DNA from: Candidatus Accumulibacter contiguus | GTDB lineage: Bacteria > Pseudomonadota > Gammaproteobacteria > Burkholderiales > Rhodocyclaceae | Reading direction: 5' to 3' | Assembly: GCF_012940005.1 (NCBI RefSeq) | Contig: NZ_SPMX01000020.1 | Coordinates: forward strand, 1-55,641 | DNA length: 55,641 bases | Shown here: positions 40,769 through 49,988 of the stretch, piece after piece | Position numbering within the stretch: position 1 is the first letter of the stretch | Layout of the letters: each line of letters opens with the position of its first letter | The notes under the pieces: generated by a model | Told to the model about the DNA's origin: nothing | The model's database searches: none | The model's input: only the letters and a program-made list of their open reading frames with translations | Translations under genes and position numbers: made by a program

Positions 40769-40993
40769 ATGGACGCCCTTCTGCTCCTGTTGGGACGTGT
40801 CGCCGGCATCGGTGGCTTGCTGCTGTGCATCACCGCCGTGGTACTGCGTCTGGCAGGCAAGTACTACCTGGGCACGTTTCAACTTGCGACCCTCCTGCAG
40901 GGTGGCATGGCTGCAACCGTCCTGGGCTGTTTTTTCCTGCTGTTGGCGCTGACAGCGCAAGGGAAAGCCGGGCGGTCGTTCCCCCGCGAGTGA
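40769..40993 (+). CDS. Small membrane protein of unknown function
   Basis: 74 residues with two predicted helices: DALLLLLGRVAGIGGLLLCI and, after a short loop with LRLAGKYYLGTFQ, LLQGGMAATVLGCFFLLLA. The end is basic (GKAGRSFPRE). The ATG at 40769 has GAGGTGGG upstream; the frame is open further but without a plausible start. I do not recognise a named family. It stands alone between the intergenic stretch and an oxidoreductase relic. Confidence 0.6.
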   Translation: MDALLLLLGRVAGIGGLLLCITAVVLRLAGKYYLGTFQLATLLQGGMAATVLGCFFLLLALTAQGKAGRSFPRE

Positions 40994-41066
40994 GTTGCTG
41001 ACGATACTTTCACATTAACAGAGACGCCAGGCGTGGAAACGCGCGACCCAACTGAGGAGATTCTGC

Positions 41067-41311
41067 GGGGCGTGCGCCGGCAGCGATGACGATGCTGCGC
41101 GCGCTGATCCGCTCGGTCTCGCCGCTATGGCGGACCATCTCGACCTCCCAGGGTGAGACAATCTTCGCCGTGCCTTCGATGACCTCGACACCGAGTTCGG
41201 AGTGGCGTTCGCGCGAGTCGTGCGTTCGAAGCTCCGGATCACACGCTGCACACGCGCGATGACCTCGGCGAAGTCGAAGTCGAAGTCGGCACGCGCACTG
41301 CGAATGCCGAA
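41067..41311 (-). pseudogene. Fragment of a mercuric-reductase-like FAD/NAD(P) disulfide oxidoreductase
   Basis: On the minus strand, after a stop at 41312-41314, the frame reads ADFDFDFAEVIARVQRVIRS followed by FE. About 41220 it shifts by one base and continues HDSRERHSELGVEVIEGTAK, then IVSPWEVEMV and ISARSIVIAAGARP. This corresponds to the region between the FAD-binding start and the ATG-type motif of dihydrolipoamide dehydrogenase/MerA-like flavoproteins. Both ends are missing and the homology stops after GARP. It is a decayed internal fragment of about 80 codons. Confidence 0.7.
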
Positions 41312-41331
41312 TTACAGTCTGCGTCGGCTGG

Positions 41332-42030
41332 CTAGCGGGAAGCGGCAGGAAACAGCGTCGTCAGTAGAGCAGAGAGATCCTTGATCTCGCCATCCGGTGT
41401 TTCGGGAATCCGTTCCGGTGCCTGTCCGAAGCGGTTGCACCACAGGACCCGCAGGCCGGAGGCCTTGGCCGAATAGGCATCCCACGCGTTCGACGAGAGG
41501 AAGCAGATCGCTGCCGGGGCGAGTTGCAGGCGTTCGCAGGCCAGCGCGTAGACTGCCGGGTGTGGCTTGAAGACGCCCACTTCCTCCACTGACAATACGG
41601 CATCGAAGATGTTCTCCAGAGCGCTGTGGCGGACCACCGCGGCGAGCATCGCCGGCGTGCCGTTCGAGAGAATCGCCAGCTTCATTCCTGCCGCCTGCAG
41701 CCGGCGCAGCGTTTCGGGAACCTCGGGATAACATCCGAGATGTAGGTAAAGGTCCATTAGCCGTGCCCGCAGGTCGGGGTGGTCGATTCCGAGGGTGTTC
41801 AGGGCAAAATCGAGCGCATCGCCGGTGACCTGCCAGAAGTCCGCATGTCGGCCGGCGAGTCCGCGCAGCCAGGTGTATTGCAGTTGCTTCTGACGCCAGA
41901 GTTCCGAAAGGCTCTGCCAGTTGCCACCGAGTTCGTCGCTGGCCGCGAGCGCTGCACTGTTGAAATCGAAGAGCGTGCCGTAGGCGTCGAAAACACAGGC
42001 CTCGATGCCGTCGATGTGCTTGATGTTCAT
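41332..42030 (-). CDS. (S)-2-haloacid dehalogenase-type HAD hydrolase
   Basis: 232 residues. The nucleophile is Asp15 in CVFDAYGTLFDF. Motif II is LAILSNGTPAML, the lysine of motif III is in VGVFKPHPAVYALA, and motif IV appears as FLSSNAWDAYSAKASG. These match L-2-haloacid dehalogenases (type II, cytoplasmic), which hydrolyse short 2-halocarboxylates; many homologues have other substrates. ATG 42030 follows AAGGAAACAAGAACC; the upstream frame is not family-like. It lies 73 bases downstream of arsS on the same strand. Confidence 0.88.
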   Translation of the reverse strand: MNIKHIDGIEACVFDAYGTLFDFNSAALAASDELGGNWQSLSELWRQKQLQYTWLRGLAGRHADFWQVTGDALDFALNTLGIDHPDLRARLMDLYLHLGCYPEVPETLRRLQAAGMKLAILSNGTPAMLAAVVRHSALENIFDAVLSVEEVGVFKPHPAVYALACERLQLAPAAICFLSSNAWDAYSAKASGLRVLWCNRFGQAPERIPETPDGEIKDLSALLTTLFPAASR

Positions 42031-42103
42031 GGTTCTTGTTTCCTTTCGTGGTATCGACAAGGGCGGGCAACGGCGCCTGGCTGCAGCCGTCAGGCTGGTG
42101 CAA

Positions 42104-43102
42104 TCAGGCGCCGCAGGTCGGTGCCGCGGCCATCTCGTCACCGAGGGCGCCAGCGCAGCTTGATCCCTGTCCTGCGGTGCAGCCGTAGCAATGGTTGGCC
42201 ACCTGGATCGGATAGCCGTCGAGTACGGCCGCGTTCACCTCGGTGATGTGCAGGCGCGAGCGCCCGCTGCCAGCTATCGGCAAACCGAGTTGCTGGTTGA
42301 AGTCGCAGTCGTAAAGATAACCCTGCCAGTCGACAGAAAGCAGCTTGCGACACATCACTTGCTCGATGTTTGCGTCGTGGTGCGCGTTGCGCAATAGCTG
42401 CATGTAGCTGTTGAACTGGCCCTTCGAGACCAGCATCGATCCGAAGCGCTGGATCGGCATATTGGTCAGCGTGAACAATTGGCTGAAGACGATGCCGAAT
42501 TCGCGTCCGAGGTGCTCCCGATAGGCTAGGGCCAGTGATTCTTGCGGTGGCGGCAGCGTTGGCCCCTGCGGATTGAAGACCAGATTCAGGATCAGGCCGC
42601 TGTCCGGCACGCCATAGCCCAGCGCATTGAGGCGTCGCAAGCCCTGGATGCTGGCTTCGAAGGTGCCTTTGCCGCGCTGTCGATCGACGTTTTCCTCGAG
42701 ATAGCAGGGCAGCGAGGCGACCACCTCGACGCGATGCCTGGCAAGGAAGTCGGCCAGATCCGCATGACCGGCTTCCTCCAGGATCGTCAGGTTGCAGCGG
42801 TCAATCACCCGCAGGCCGCGTTCGCGGCCGGAGATGACCAGGCGGCGGAAATGCGGGTTCAACTCGGGCGCGCCGCCGGTCAGGTCCAGCGTCTTGACTT
42901 CGGGGCTGGCGGTGATGAAGGCGAGCAGCGCATCGATCGTTTCGGCGGTCATTTCCTCCTTGCGCTGCGGACCGGCATTGACATGGCAATGCAGACAGCT
43001 CTGATTGCAGCGATAGCCGAGATTGACCTGGAGCGTCTCCACCGAGCGCCGGGTCAAAGCCGGGAAAGTGGTGGTCGCGAGAAGCGGCAGGGTGGCGTGC
43101 AT
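42104..43102 (-). CDS. arsS: Arsenosugar biosynthesis-type radical SAM protein
   Basis: 332 residues. A radical SAM domain with CNQSCLHC (Cys32, Cys36, Cys39 bind the 4Fe-4S cluster) preceded by LQVNLGYR, then LDLTGGAPELNPHFR. The C-terminal half is DUF3641 with several cysteines (VMCRKLL, YDCDFNQQ, CYGCTAGQGSSCAG) that probably hold a further cluster. ArsS is thought to add the deoxyadenosyl group to dimethylarsenic in arsenosugar formation. No arsM or other arsenic gene is in the window. MHATLPLLATTTFPAL matches the usual start, with GGAG 10 bases upstream; ATGs at 43111 and 43132 are alternatives. Confidence 0.88.
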   Translation of the reverse strand: MHATLPLLATTTFPALTRRSVETLQVNLGYRCNQSCLHCHVNAGPQRKEEMTAETIDALLAFITASPEVKTLDLTGGAPELNPHFRRLVISGRERGLRVIDRCNLTILEEAGHADLADFLARHRVEVVASLPCYLEENVDRQRGKGTFEASIQGLRRLNALGYGVPDSGLILNLVFNPQGPTLPPPQESLALAYREHLGREFGIVFSQLFTLTNMPIQRFGSMLVSKGQFNSYMQLLRNAHHDANIEQVMCRKLLSVDWQGYLYDCDFNQQLGLPIAGSGRSRLHITEVNAAVLDGYPIQVANHCYGCTAGQGSSCAGALGDEMAAAPTCGA

Positions 43103-43770
43103 GACTTTCATTCTCCGATGGTTTGTCGACATTGGTCGGAAAGGCTCTGGGTTTCCTTACGCACGCATGTCGGCATCTGCGGGCAAACGGCCGGCGAATC
43201 CTGGCTAAGGAACGTTCAAAAAACAACCTGCGGAAATTCATTGCTGGACTGGAAAAACGGTGGGATTCCATTGATCAGCTTTCGCAAATTGTTTTTGAAA
43301 CGTTCCTAAGGCAGTCACGATACGATATTTCAGGCACTTCTGCAGCGCTGTGCCTGGCTGTCGCAGTGCGGGCTGGCTGGCGATGCCGAGCATGATTGCC
43401 GTGCTGAGCGGGTGATTCAGGGCTTGGCCGCAGCGCCACGGGTGTTTCGAGCTGTGAAATATTGCTGTAGAATCGTTCGCTTTCCGTGCGCGGAGGCGGT
43501 ATTTGCGCGCGGACATGGACGCGGAAGCGATGCGGGGGGGGCGTGCTGGATGGTGCGCAACTCGCGGATGTTGCGGATGGTTGGCGAATGCTCCTGAAAA
43601 CCCTTTGCATCGTGAAGTCTCCTGACTCCGGACGATTGCTCGAACAGCAAAGGATGATCTCTGGCGACTTCGCTCTGGCGGCCAGCACTGCATTATCTGC
43701 TGGCGCGGGTTTTTCCGACCGAGCCAGGTTCCGGTCACCTTTCAGCCTGAATCACAAGGATTCTTAATAA
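43103..43770. other. Divergent intergenic region arsS/tig
   Basis: 668 bases without a credible gene. It contains the palindromic element at 43208-43307 and, at 43468, a TAGAAT box that could be a -10 element for tig, although no good -35 was seen. The open frames crossing it are not family-like. Confidence 0.45.
43208..43307. repeat. Small palindromic element (MITE-like candidate)
   Basis: Imperfect inverted repeats of about 30 bases bound a 100-base unit. The left arm starts AGGAACGTTCAAAAAACAA, and the complement of the right arm reads AGGAACGTTTCAAAAACAA. The outer 9 bases are identical, and pairing continues through a TGCG core. No gene is inside. The flanks CTA/TAAG could be part of a target duplication. 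Only one copy was noticed in this window. Confidence 0.45.
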
Positions 43771-45102
43771 ATGAACGCTGCTATGAATGAGGTATCAGCC
43801 CCTGGTGCACCAGTGGTGAGCGCCCTTGAGCGCCGTCTTGACCTGTCGTTAAACATCGCCGACTTCGAAAAGGATGTTGACCAGCGTCTCAAACGCCTTA
43901 GCAAGAACATGAAGATGCCGGGTTTCCGGCCCGGCAAGGTGCCGGCAAGCATTGCCAGGCTGCAGTATGGCGAGCAGGCTCGCCATGATGCCTTGAGCGA
44001 GGCGCTGGGGCAACTGTTCAAAACGGCGGCGATGGCGCAGAATCTGCGCGTCGCGGGGACTCCGAAGATCGAGGCGAAGAGCAGCGAAAATCCTACGCAT
44101 CTCGAGTTCTCGGCAATCTTCGAAGTCTTTCCGGAGATTGTGCTGAATGATCTGGCGGGCGTGGAAATCGAACGCCCGATACTCGAAGAAGTCGGCTCAA
44201 CCGAGATCGACGGGACGATTGACATCCTGCGCAAGCAGCGTGTGCGTTACGAACTGGTCGATCGTGCTGCAGCAAAGGCGGATCGGGTGAGCATCGACTT
44301 CCTTGGCAAGCGGGATGGTCAGCCATTCGCCGGTGGCCAGGGCAAGGATTACCGTTTTGTGCTGGGCGCAGGGTCGATGCTGTCTGACTTCGAGAGCGCC
44401 GTCATCGGTATGTGTCCGGGCGAAGCCAAGACTTTCGACATGACCTTTCCGGCAGAGTATTTCTCCCAGGAACTGGCGGGCCAGTCGGTGACCTTCGACA
44501 TCTCCGTCAAGGAAGTGGGCGAACCGGTACTCCCGGAGGTTGATGCTGACTTCGCCAGAACCCTTGGCATCGAGGATGGCGATCTCGTCAAGATGCGCGC
44601 CGAGATCGAGGACAACCTCAAACGCGAGGTGAAGAAGCGTCTGCAAGCAAAGATTCGCGGTCAGGTGATGGATGCGCTGCTGCAGGCCAACCCCATCGAG
44701 GTGCCGAGGGAACTGATCCACCGAGAGATCGACCGCTTGATGCAGTCGACTCGCCAGGATATGGAGCAGCGCGGCCTGCAGACCAAGGATCTGCAGATAC
44801 AGCCCGAGTGGTTTGCCGATCAGGCCAGGCGACGAGTCAGCCTCGGCCTGATTCTTTCCGAGATCGTGAAACAGCACGGACTGGCGGCGCAGCCGCAGCA
44901 GGTGAAAGCGATGGTCGAGGAAGCTGCGCAAAGTTACGACCATCCGCAAGAGGTGATTCGTTGGCACTATGCCCAGCCGGATCGCCTCAGTGTTTTCGAG
45001 AGTGCGGCAATCGAGGCCAACGTGGTTGACTGGGTGCTGGCAAGGGTGAAGGTGGTCGACAAGCCGCTTGCTTTTGCTGAATTGATGGAGCAGAAATCCT
45101 GA
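43771..45102 (+). CDS. tig: Trigger factor
   Basis: 443 residues. Ribosome-bound chaperone and peptidyl-prolyl isomerase. The ribosome-binding loop is [11 protein letters not shown] near residues 49-59. The FKBP domain contains [18 protein letters not shown] and [18 protein letters not shown] long helical C-terminal domain follows. AAGGA lies 9 bases before the ATG; a second in-frame ATG four codons later could also be used. It heads the tig-clpP-clpX-lon series. Confidence 0.97.
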   Translation: MNAAMNEVSAPGAPVVSALERRLDLSLNIADFEKDVDQRLKRLSKNMKMPGFRPGKVPASIARLQYGEQARHDALSEALGQLFKTAAMAQNLRVAGTPKIEAKSSENPTHLEFSAIFEVFPEIVLNDLAGVEIERPILEEVGSTEIDGTIDILRKQRVRYELVDRAAAKADRVSIDFLGKRDGQPFAGGQGKDYRFVLGAGSMLSDFESAVIGMCPGEAKTFDMTFPAEYFSQELAGQSVTFDISVKEVGEPVLPEVDADFARTLGIEDGDLVKMRAEIEDNLKREVKKRLQAKIRGQVMDALLQANPIEVPRELIHREIDRLMQSTRQDMEQRGLQTKDLQIQPEWFADQARRRVSLGLILSEIVKQHGLAAQPQQVKAMVEEAAQSYDHPQEVIRWHYAQPDRLSVFESAAIEANVVDWVLARVKVVDKPLAFAELMEQKS

Positions 45103-45148
45103 TCCGATGATCCTGAATACGCACGATTCTCCAAGTAGAGGAAGCGAA

Positions 45149-45781
45149 ATGGGCATTGACTTTGACTCAAGCAACTGGAATCCGCAAGCGCTGGGCCTGG
45201 TCCCGATGGTGATTGAGCAGAGCGGTCGTGGCGAACGGGCATATGACATCTACTCGCGACTGCTCAAGGAAAGGGTGATTTTCCTGGTTGGCCCGGTCAA
45301 TGACGTGACCGCGAATCTGGTGGTGGCGCAGCTTCTCTTTCTGGAAGCCGAGAATCCGGACAAGGATATCCATTTCTATATCAATTCGCCGGGTGGCGCG
45401 GTGTCGGCTGGCCTCTCTGTCTACGACACCATGCAGTTCATCAAGCCCGACGTGTCGACCCTGTGTATGGGGCAGGCCTGTTCGATGGGGGCTTTTCTGC
45501 TCGCGGCGGGTGCCCACGGCAAGCGTTTTGCCCTGCCCAATTCGCGCGTGATGATCCATCAGCCCATGGGGGGGTTTCAGGGGCAGGCGTCGGACATCGC
45601 GATTCACGCCAAGGAAATCCTTTCCCTGCGCGCCAAACTCAATGACCTGATGGCTCATCACACGGGCCAGGCGATTGAGAGAATTGAACGCGATACCGAT
45701 CGCGACAATTTCCTTTCAGCGCAGGAAGCGGCAGAATACGGTCTGATCGACAAGGTGCTGACCAATCGGGAAGCGATTTGA
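45149..45781 (+). CDS. clpP: ATP-dependent Clp protease proteolytic subunit
   Basis: 210 residues. Catalytic Ser112 in [12 protein letters not shown] and His137 in [15 protein letters not shown]. The segment [18 protein letters not shown] is typical. ATG 45149 is chosen because AGAGGAAG is 5 bases upstream and the protein then begins close to mature ClpP; a start at 45107 would add 14 residues. The short N-terminal extension is removed autocatalytically in homologues. It lies 46 bases after tig and 49 bases before clpX. Confidence 0.97.
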   Translation: MGIDFDSSNWNPQALGLVPMVIEQSGRGERAYDIYSRLLKERVIFLVGPVNDVTANLVVAQLLFLEAENPDKDIHFYINSPGGAVSAGLSVYDTMQFIKPDVSTLCMGQACSMGAFLLAAGAHGKRFALPNSRVMIHQPMGGFQGQASDIAIHAKEILSLRAKLNDLMAHHTGQAIERIERDTDRDNFLSAQEAAEYGLIDKVLTNREAI

Positions 45782-45830
45782 TTTCGCATCCGGGCAGCCT
45801 ACATAAGGCTTGAAAGTGAGGTAGGTCGAT

Positions 45831-47102
45831 ATGACGGAAAAGAAGAGTGGCACTGAAAAACTCCTGTACTGCTCGTTCTGCGGCAAGAGCCAGCATGAGG
45901 TGAAGAAACTCATTGCCGGGCCATCGGTATTCATCTGTGATGAATGCATCGAGCTTTGCAACGATATCGTTCGCGACGAAGTCACCGGCGAGCCGGGTGG
46001 CAAGGGTGCAGGCAGCGATCTGCCGACACCCAGGGAAATCTCGGCGCTCCTCGATCAGTATGTGATCGGCCAGGAGCCGGCCAAACGAATCCTGTCGGTG
46101 GCCGTTTATAACCACTACAAGAGGCTGCGTCACGTCGGCAAGAGCAGGGACGAGATTGAGCTCGCCAAGAGCAACATCCTGCTCATCGGTCCCACCGGAT
46201 CGGGCAAGACGCTGCTGGCGCAGACGCTGGCGCGCATGCTCGACGTGCCCTTCGTGATGGCTGATGCGACGACGCTTACCGAAGCCGGCTACGTTGGTGA
46301 GGATGTCGAGAACATCATTCAGAAGTTGCTTCAGAAGGCAGACTACGATACCGAGAAGGCACAGCGCGGTATTGTCTACATTGACGAAATCGACAAGATT
46401 TCACGCAAGTCCGATAATCCGTCGATTACCCGTGATGTCTCGGGCGAAGGCGTGCAACAGGCGCTGCTCAAGCTGATCGAGGGTACGGTGGCTTCTGTCC
46501 CGCCACAGGGTGGGCGGAAGCACCCGAATCAGGACTTCGTGCAGGTGGATACCACCAATATCCTGTTCGTCTGTGGCGGTGCCTTCGACGGTCTTGAAAA
46601 AGTCATTCGCAATCGCTCGGAACGTGGCGGTATCGGTTTTGGCGCCGAAGTGAAGAGCAAGGACAACAAGAAAGCGATCGGTGAGGTGCTGCGCAGCGTC
46701 GAACCCGAGGACCTGATCAAGTTCGGCCTGATCCCGGAACTGATCGGGCGCTTGCCAGTGCTTGCCACGCTAGAGGAGCTGTCGACGACGGCGCTGGTGC
46801 AAATCCTGGTCGAACCCAAGAATGCGCTGGTGAAGCAGTATCAGAAGCTGTTCGCGATGGAAGGGGTGGCGCTCGAAATCCGTCCTGCGGCGATGCTGGC
46901 CATTGCCAAGAAAGCACTGGAGCGCAAGACCGGGGCACGCGGCCTGCGTTCGATTCTCGAGTCGGTATTGCTGGACACCATGTACGAACTTCCCGGAATG
47001 GAGAATGTCTCAGAAGTGATTATCGACGAGAACGTGATCGTCGGCGACGCGCGGCCCATCCTGATCTATGCGGATCAACCGAAGGTGTCTGGCGGCAACT
47101 AA
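45831..47102 (+). CDS. clpX: ATP-dependent Clp protease ATP-binding subunit
   Basis: 423 residues. The N-terminal zinc-binding domain has CSFCGKSQ and [10 protein letters not shown]. Walker A is GPTGSGKT at residues 120-127, and Walker B is in [11 protein letters not shown]. The IGF-like loop for ClpP docking appears as [10 protein letters not shown], and the RKH region and C-terminal [10 protein letters not shown] are present. It unfolds substrates and feeds them to ClpP. Confidence 0.98.
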   Translation: MTEKKSGTEKLLYCSFCGKSQHEVKKLIAGPSVFICDECIELCNDIVRDEVTGEPGGKGAGSDLPTPREISALLDQYVIGQEPAKRILSVAVYNHYKRLRHVGKSRDEIELAKSNILLIGPTGSGKTLLAQTLARMLDVPFVMADATTLTEAGYVGEDVENIIQKLLQKADYDTEKAQRGIVYIDEIDKISRKSDNPSITRDVSGEGVQQALLKLIEGTVASVPPQGGRKHPNQDFVQVDTTNILFVCGGAFDGLEKVIRNRSERGGIGFGAEVKSKDNKKAIGEVLRSVEPEDLIKFGLIPELIGRLPVLATLEELSTTALVQILVEPKNALVKQYQKLFAMEGVALEIRPAAMLAIAKKALERKTGARGLRSILESVLLDTMYELPGMENVSEVIIDENVIVGDARPILIYADQPKVSGGN

Positions 47103-47125
47103 TGTGCTGGCCGCCCCCCGCGCGG

Positions 47126-47153
47126 CTTGAAATACAGGTTCTTGCCACCATCT
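47126..47153 (+). promoter_or_regulatory. Sigma32 (heat-shock) promoter for lon
   Basis: CTTGAAA, 13-base spacer, then CACCATCT. This agrees with the RpoH consensus (CTTGAAA / CCCCATNT) at all but one position. It lies 34 bases before the lon ATG, inside the clpX-lon gap, so lon can be induced separately from clpX by heat shock. Confidence 0.8.
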
Positions 47154-47187
47154 CGGGGCTTGAACTCTTACCTAAAGGGCACAATCG

Positions 47188-49602
47188 ATGTCTGCAACCC
47201 CCAAGCTGTCTGCCGAGCCAGTCGAACTACCACTGCTGCCTCTGCGCGATGTTGTGGTATTTCCGCATATGGTGATTCCACTGTTTGTCGGGCGCCCGAA
47301 GTCGATCAAGGCGCTCGAAGTGGCCATGGAGACCGGCAAGAGCATTCTCCTCGTGGCCCAGAAATCGGCGGTCAAGGACGATCCGGAAGCCGATGATCTA
47401 TATGGTGTTGGTTGTGTGGCCAATATCCTGCAAATGTTGAAGCTGCCGGACGGTACCGTGAAGGTACTGGTCGAAGGGGCACAACGCGCGCGTCTGGAGG
47501 CCATCGACGCGCGCGAGGAAATGTTTTTCGCGGGCGCTCGCCCGGTGCTTGCTGACGAGGGCCTCAATCATGAGGTCGAGGCCTTGCGCCGTGCAGTGAT
47601 CGCGCAATTCGATCAGTACGTCAAGCTCAACAAGAAAATCCCGCCGGAGATCCTGACCTCGATCGCGGGCATCGAGGATGCGGGGCGTCTTGCCGATACC
47701 ATTGCCGCACATTTGCCCCTGAAGCTCGAGCAGAAGCAGGAAGTTCTCGAAATGTTCGATATCCGCGGACGTATCGAGCGTCTGCTGGCACAACTCGAAT
47801 CCGAGATCGACATTCTGCAGGTCGAGAAACGCATCCGTGGTCGCGTCAAGCGCCAAATGGAGAAGAGTCAGCGCGAGTATTACCTCAACGAGCAGGTGAA
47901 AGCGATCCAGAAGGAACTCGGTGAAGGTGAAGAAGGCGCCGACATGGAGGAACTGGACAAGAAGATCAAGACTGCCGGAATGAGCAAGGAGGGACTTGCC
48001 AAGGCGCTCGCGGAATTCAGGAAACTCCGGTTGATGTCGCCGATGTCGGCAGAAGCGACGGTGGTACGTAATTTCATCGAGACGCTGATCGGTCTGCCGT
48101 GGCGCAAGCGGACACGCATCAGTAAGGATCTCGCAGCAGCCGGCAAGATCCTCGACACCGATCACTGGGGTCTGGAAAAGGTCAAGGAACGTATCATCGA
48201 GTATCTTGCCGTGCAACAGCGGGTCGAACGCCTGAAGGCGCCGATTCTCTGCCTGGTTGGTCCACCTGGTGTCGGCAAGACCTCGCTTGGACAGTCGATC
48301 GCACGTGCGACCGGCCGCAAATTCGTTCGCATGAGTCTCGGCGGCGTACGCGACGAGGCGGAAATCCGCGGTCATCGCCGGACCTATATTGGCTCGATGC
48401 CGGGCAAGATTCTGCAGAACATGAGCAAGATCGGTGTCAAGAATCCGCTTTTCCTGCTCGACGAAGTCGACAAGATGGGCCAGGACTTCCGGGGCGATCC
48501 AAGTTCGGCGCTGCTCGAAGTCCTTGATCCCGAGCAGAATTCGACTTTCGTCGATCACTATGTTGAAGTCGAGTACGATCTCTCGGAAGTGATGTTCGTT
48601 GCCACGGCCAATACGCTGAACATCCCGGCGCCTTTGCTCGATCGTATGGAAGTGATCCGGCTGTCCGGTTATACGGAAGACGAAAAGGTCAACATCGCCC
48701 AGCGCTATCTGGTGCCGAAACAGATGAAGAACAATGGCCTGAAGATCACCGAATTGACGGTGGCGGAAAGCGCACTGCGCGACATCGTTCGCTACTACAC
48801 GCGCGAGGCGGGCGTTCGATCGCTTGAACGCGACATTTCCAAGATCTGTCGCAAGGTGGTGAAGACGCTGCTGCTCAGAAAAAGCCAGGGGAAGGTTGCC
48901 GTCAGTGTGCGCAATCTCGACAAATTCCTGGGTGTGCGTCGTTTCAACTACGGTGTCGCCGAGCGCGAAAACCAGGTGGGCCAGGTGACGGGTCTGGCAT
49001 GGACCGAAGTCGGTGGCGAACTGCTGACCATCGAGTCGGTGGTCCTGCCGGGCAAGGGCAAGACCACCACTACCGGCAAGCTCGGCGAGGTCATGCAGGA
49101 GTCGGTCCAGGCGGCGCTGTCAGTGGTGCGCAAGCGCGCGCAGTCACTCGGTATTGATCATGATTTCTATCAGAAGAGCGATATTCATATCCACCTTCCG
49201 GAAGGAGCTATCCCGAAAGATGGGCCGTCAGCGGGTGTCGGGATTTGCACGGCGCTGGTTTCCGTCCTCACGGGCATCCCGGTCTGTTGCGATGTCGCGA
49301 TGACGGGCGAAATAACTCTGCGTGGCGAGGTCTTGCCGATTGGCGGACTCAAGGAGAAACTTCTGGCAGCCGTACGTGGCGGCCTGGCAAGGGTGTTGAT
49401 TCCGGAGGAAAACGTCAGGGATCTGGCCGAGATTCCAGACAACATCAAGAACAAACTGGAAATCATTCCGGTCAGGTGGATTGATCAGGTGCTCGAGCAT
49501 GCGCTTGAGCACAAACCCGAGCCTGTGTCGACCGAGGAGCTTGCCACCCCACCGGTTGTAGCGCCTGCTCCGGAGAGTGTTTCCACCGTCATCACGCATT
49601 GA
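47188..49602 (+). CDS. lon: ATP-dependent protease Lon
   Basis: 804 residues. N-terminal LAN domain (LPLLPLRDVVVFPHMVIPLF), coiled region, AAA+ domain with Walker A GPPGVGKT at 358-365 and LFLLDEVDKMG, and protease domain with catalytic Ser681 in PKDGPSAGVG and the lysine in PIGGLKEKLLAA. It degrades misfolded and regulatory proteins in the cytoplasm. The last 20 residues are Pro/Ala/Val-rich. Two tRNA genes and ppiD follow, a conserved neighbourhood. Confidence 0.98.
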   Translation: MSATPKLSAEPVELPLLPLRDVVVFPHMVIPLFVGRPKSIKALEVAMETGKSILLVAQKSAVKDDPEADDLYGVGCVANILQMLKLPDGTVKVLVEGAQRARLEAIDAREEMFFAGARPVLADEGLNHEVEALRRAVIAQFDQYVKLNKKIPPEILTSIAGIEDAGRLADTIAAHLPLKLEQKQEVLEMFDIRGRIERLLAQLESEIDILQVEKRIRGRVKRQMEKSQREYYLNEQVKAIQKELGEGEEGADMEELDKKIKTAGMSKEGLAKALAEFRKLRLMSPMSAEATVVRNFIETLIGLPWRKRTRISKDLAAAGKILDTDHWGLEKVKERIIEYLAVQQRVERLKAPILCLVGPPGVGKTSLGQSIARATGRKFVRMSLGGVRDEAEIRGHRRTYIGSMPGKILQNMSKIGVKNPLFLLDEVDKMGQDFRGDPSSALLEVLDPEQNSTFVDHYVEVEYDLSEVMFVATANTLNIPAPLLDRMEVIRLSGYTEDEKVNIAQRYLVPKQMKNNGLKITELTVAESALRDIVRYYTREAGVRSLERDISKICRKVVKTLLLRKSQGKVAVSVRNLDKFLGVRRFNYGVAERENQVGQVTGLAWTEVGGELLTIESVVLPGKGKTTTTGKLGEVMQESVQAALSVVRKRAQSLGIDHDFYQKSDIHIHLPEGAIPKDGPSAGVGICTALVSVLTGIPVCCDVAMTGEITLRGEVLPIGGLKEKLLAAVRGGLARVLIPEENVRDLAEIPDNIKNKLEIIPVRWIDQVLEHALEHKPEPVSTEELATPPVVAPAPESVSTVITH

Positions 49603-49737
49603 GCCGTGTCGGGCAGGTCGGGAAGCGCGCTTGCCGGCTTGTCTTGCGTACTTGATCCATCGCGAGATGCTGGTTTCGGTCTGGCCAAGTCGTGACGGAT
49701 ACGGTAGACTGAGAAACTCATGCTTTGGTCACACGAC

Positions 49738-49813
49738 GGGTGCTTAGCTCAGTTGGTAGAGCGCTAGCCTTACAAGCTGGATGTCGGCGGTTCGAGCCCG
49801 TCAGCACCCACCA
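49738..49813 (+). tRNA. tRNA-Val(UAC)
   Basis: 76 nucleotides with encoded CCA. Acceptor GGGTGCT / AGCACCC is perfect. Anticodon stem CTAGC/GCTGG encloses loop CTTACAA with anticodon TAC. T loop GTTCGAGCC. It lies 135 bases after lon. Confidence 0.97.
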
Positions 49814-49839
49814 GGGAGAGCGGTGTTGCAGAGCATTTG

Positions 49840-49916
49840 GGAGTGGTAGTTCAGTTGGTTAGAATACCGGCCTGTCACGCCGGGGGTCGCGGGTTCGAGC
49901 CCCGTCCACTCCGCCA
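49840..49916 (+). tRNA. tRNA-Asp(GUC)
   Basis: 77 nucleotides with encoded CCA. Acceptor GGAGTGG / CCACTCC is perfect. Anticodon stem CCGGC/GCCGG encloses CTGTCAC with anticodon GTC. It is 26 bases after tRNA-Val, so one transcript is likely. Confidence 0.97.
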
Positions 49917-49923
49917 CTGCCGA

Positions 49924-49949
49924 AAGGCGAACGCAAGTTCGCCTTTTTT
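49924..49949 (+). terminator. Rho-independent terminator after tRNA-Val/tRNA-Asp
   Basis: Stem AAGGCGAAC / GTTCGCCTT with GCAA loop followed by T6. It ends the tRNA transcript 7 bases after tRNA-Asp and shortly before ppiD. Confidence 0.9.
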
Positions 49950-49988
49950 CTTTTTCGCTTCAATCCAGTGAGTTAGCGAGCCACCCTC

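Noticed and set aside
47398-48558. Long open frame antisense to lon
   Set aside because: The Lon frame is complete and conserved; the antisense product has no motifs and no binding site.
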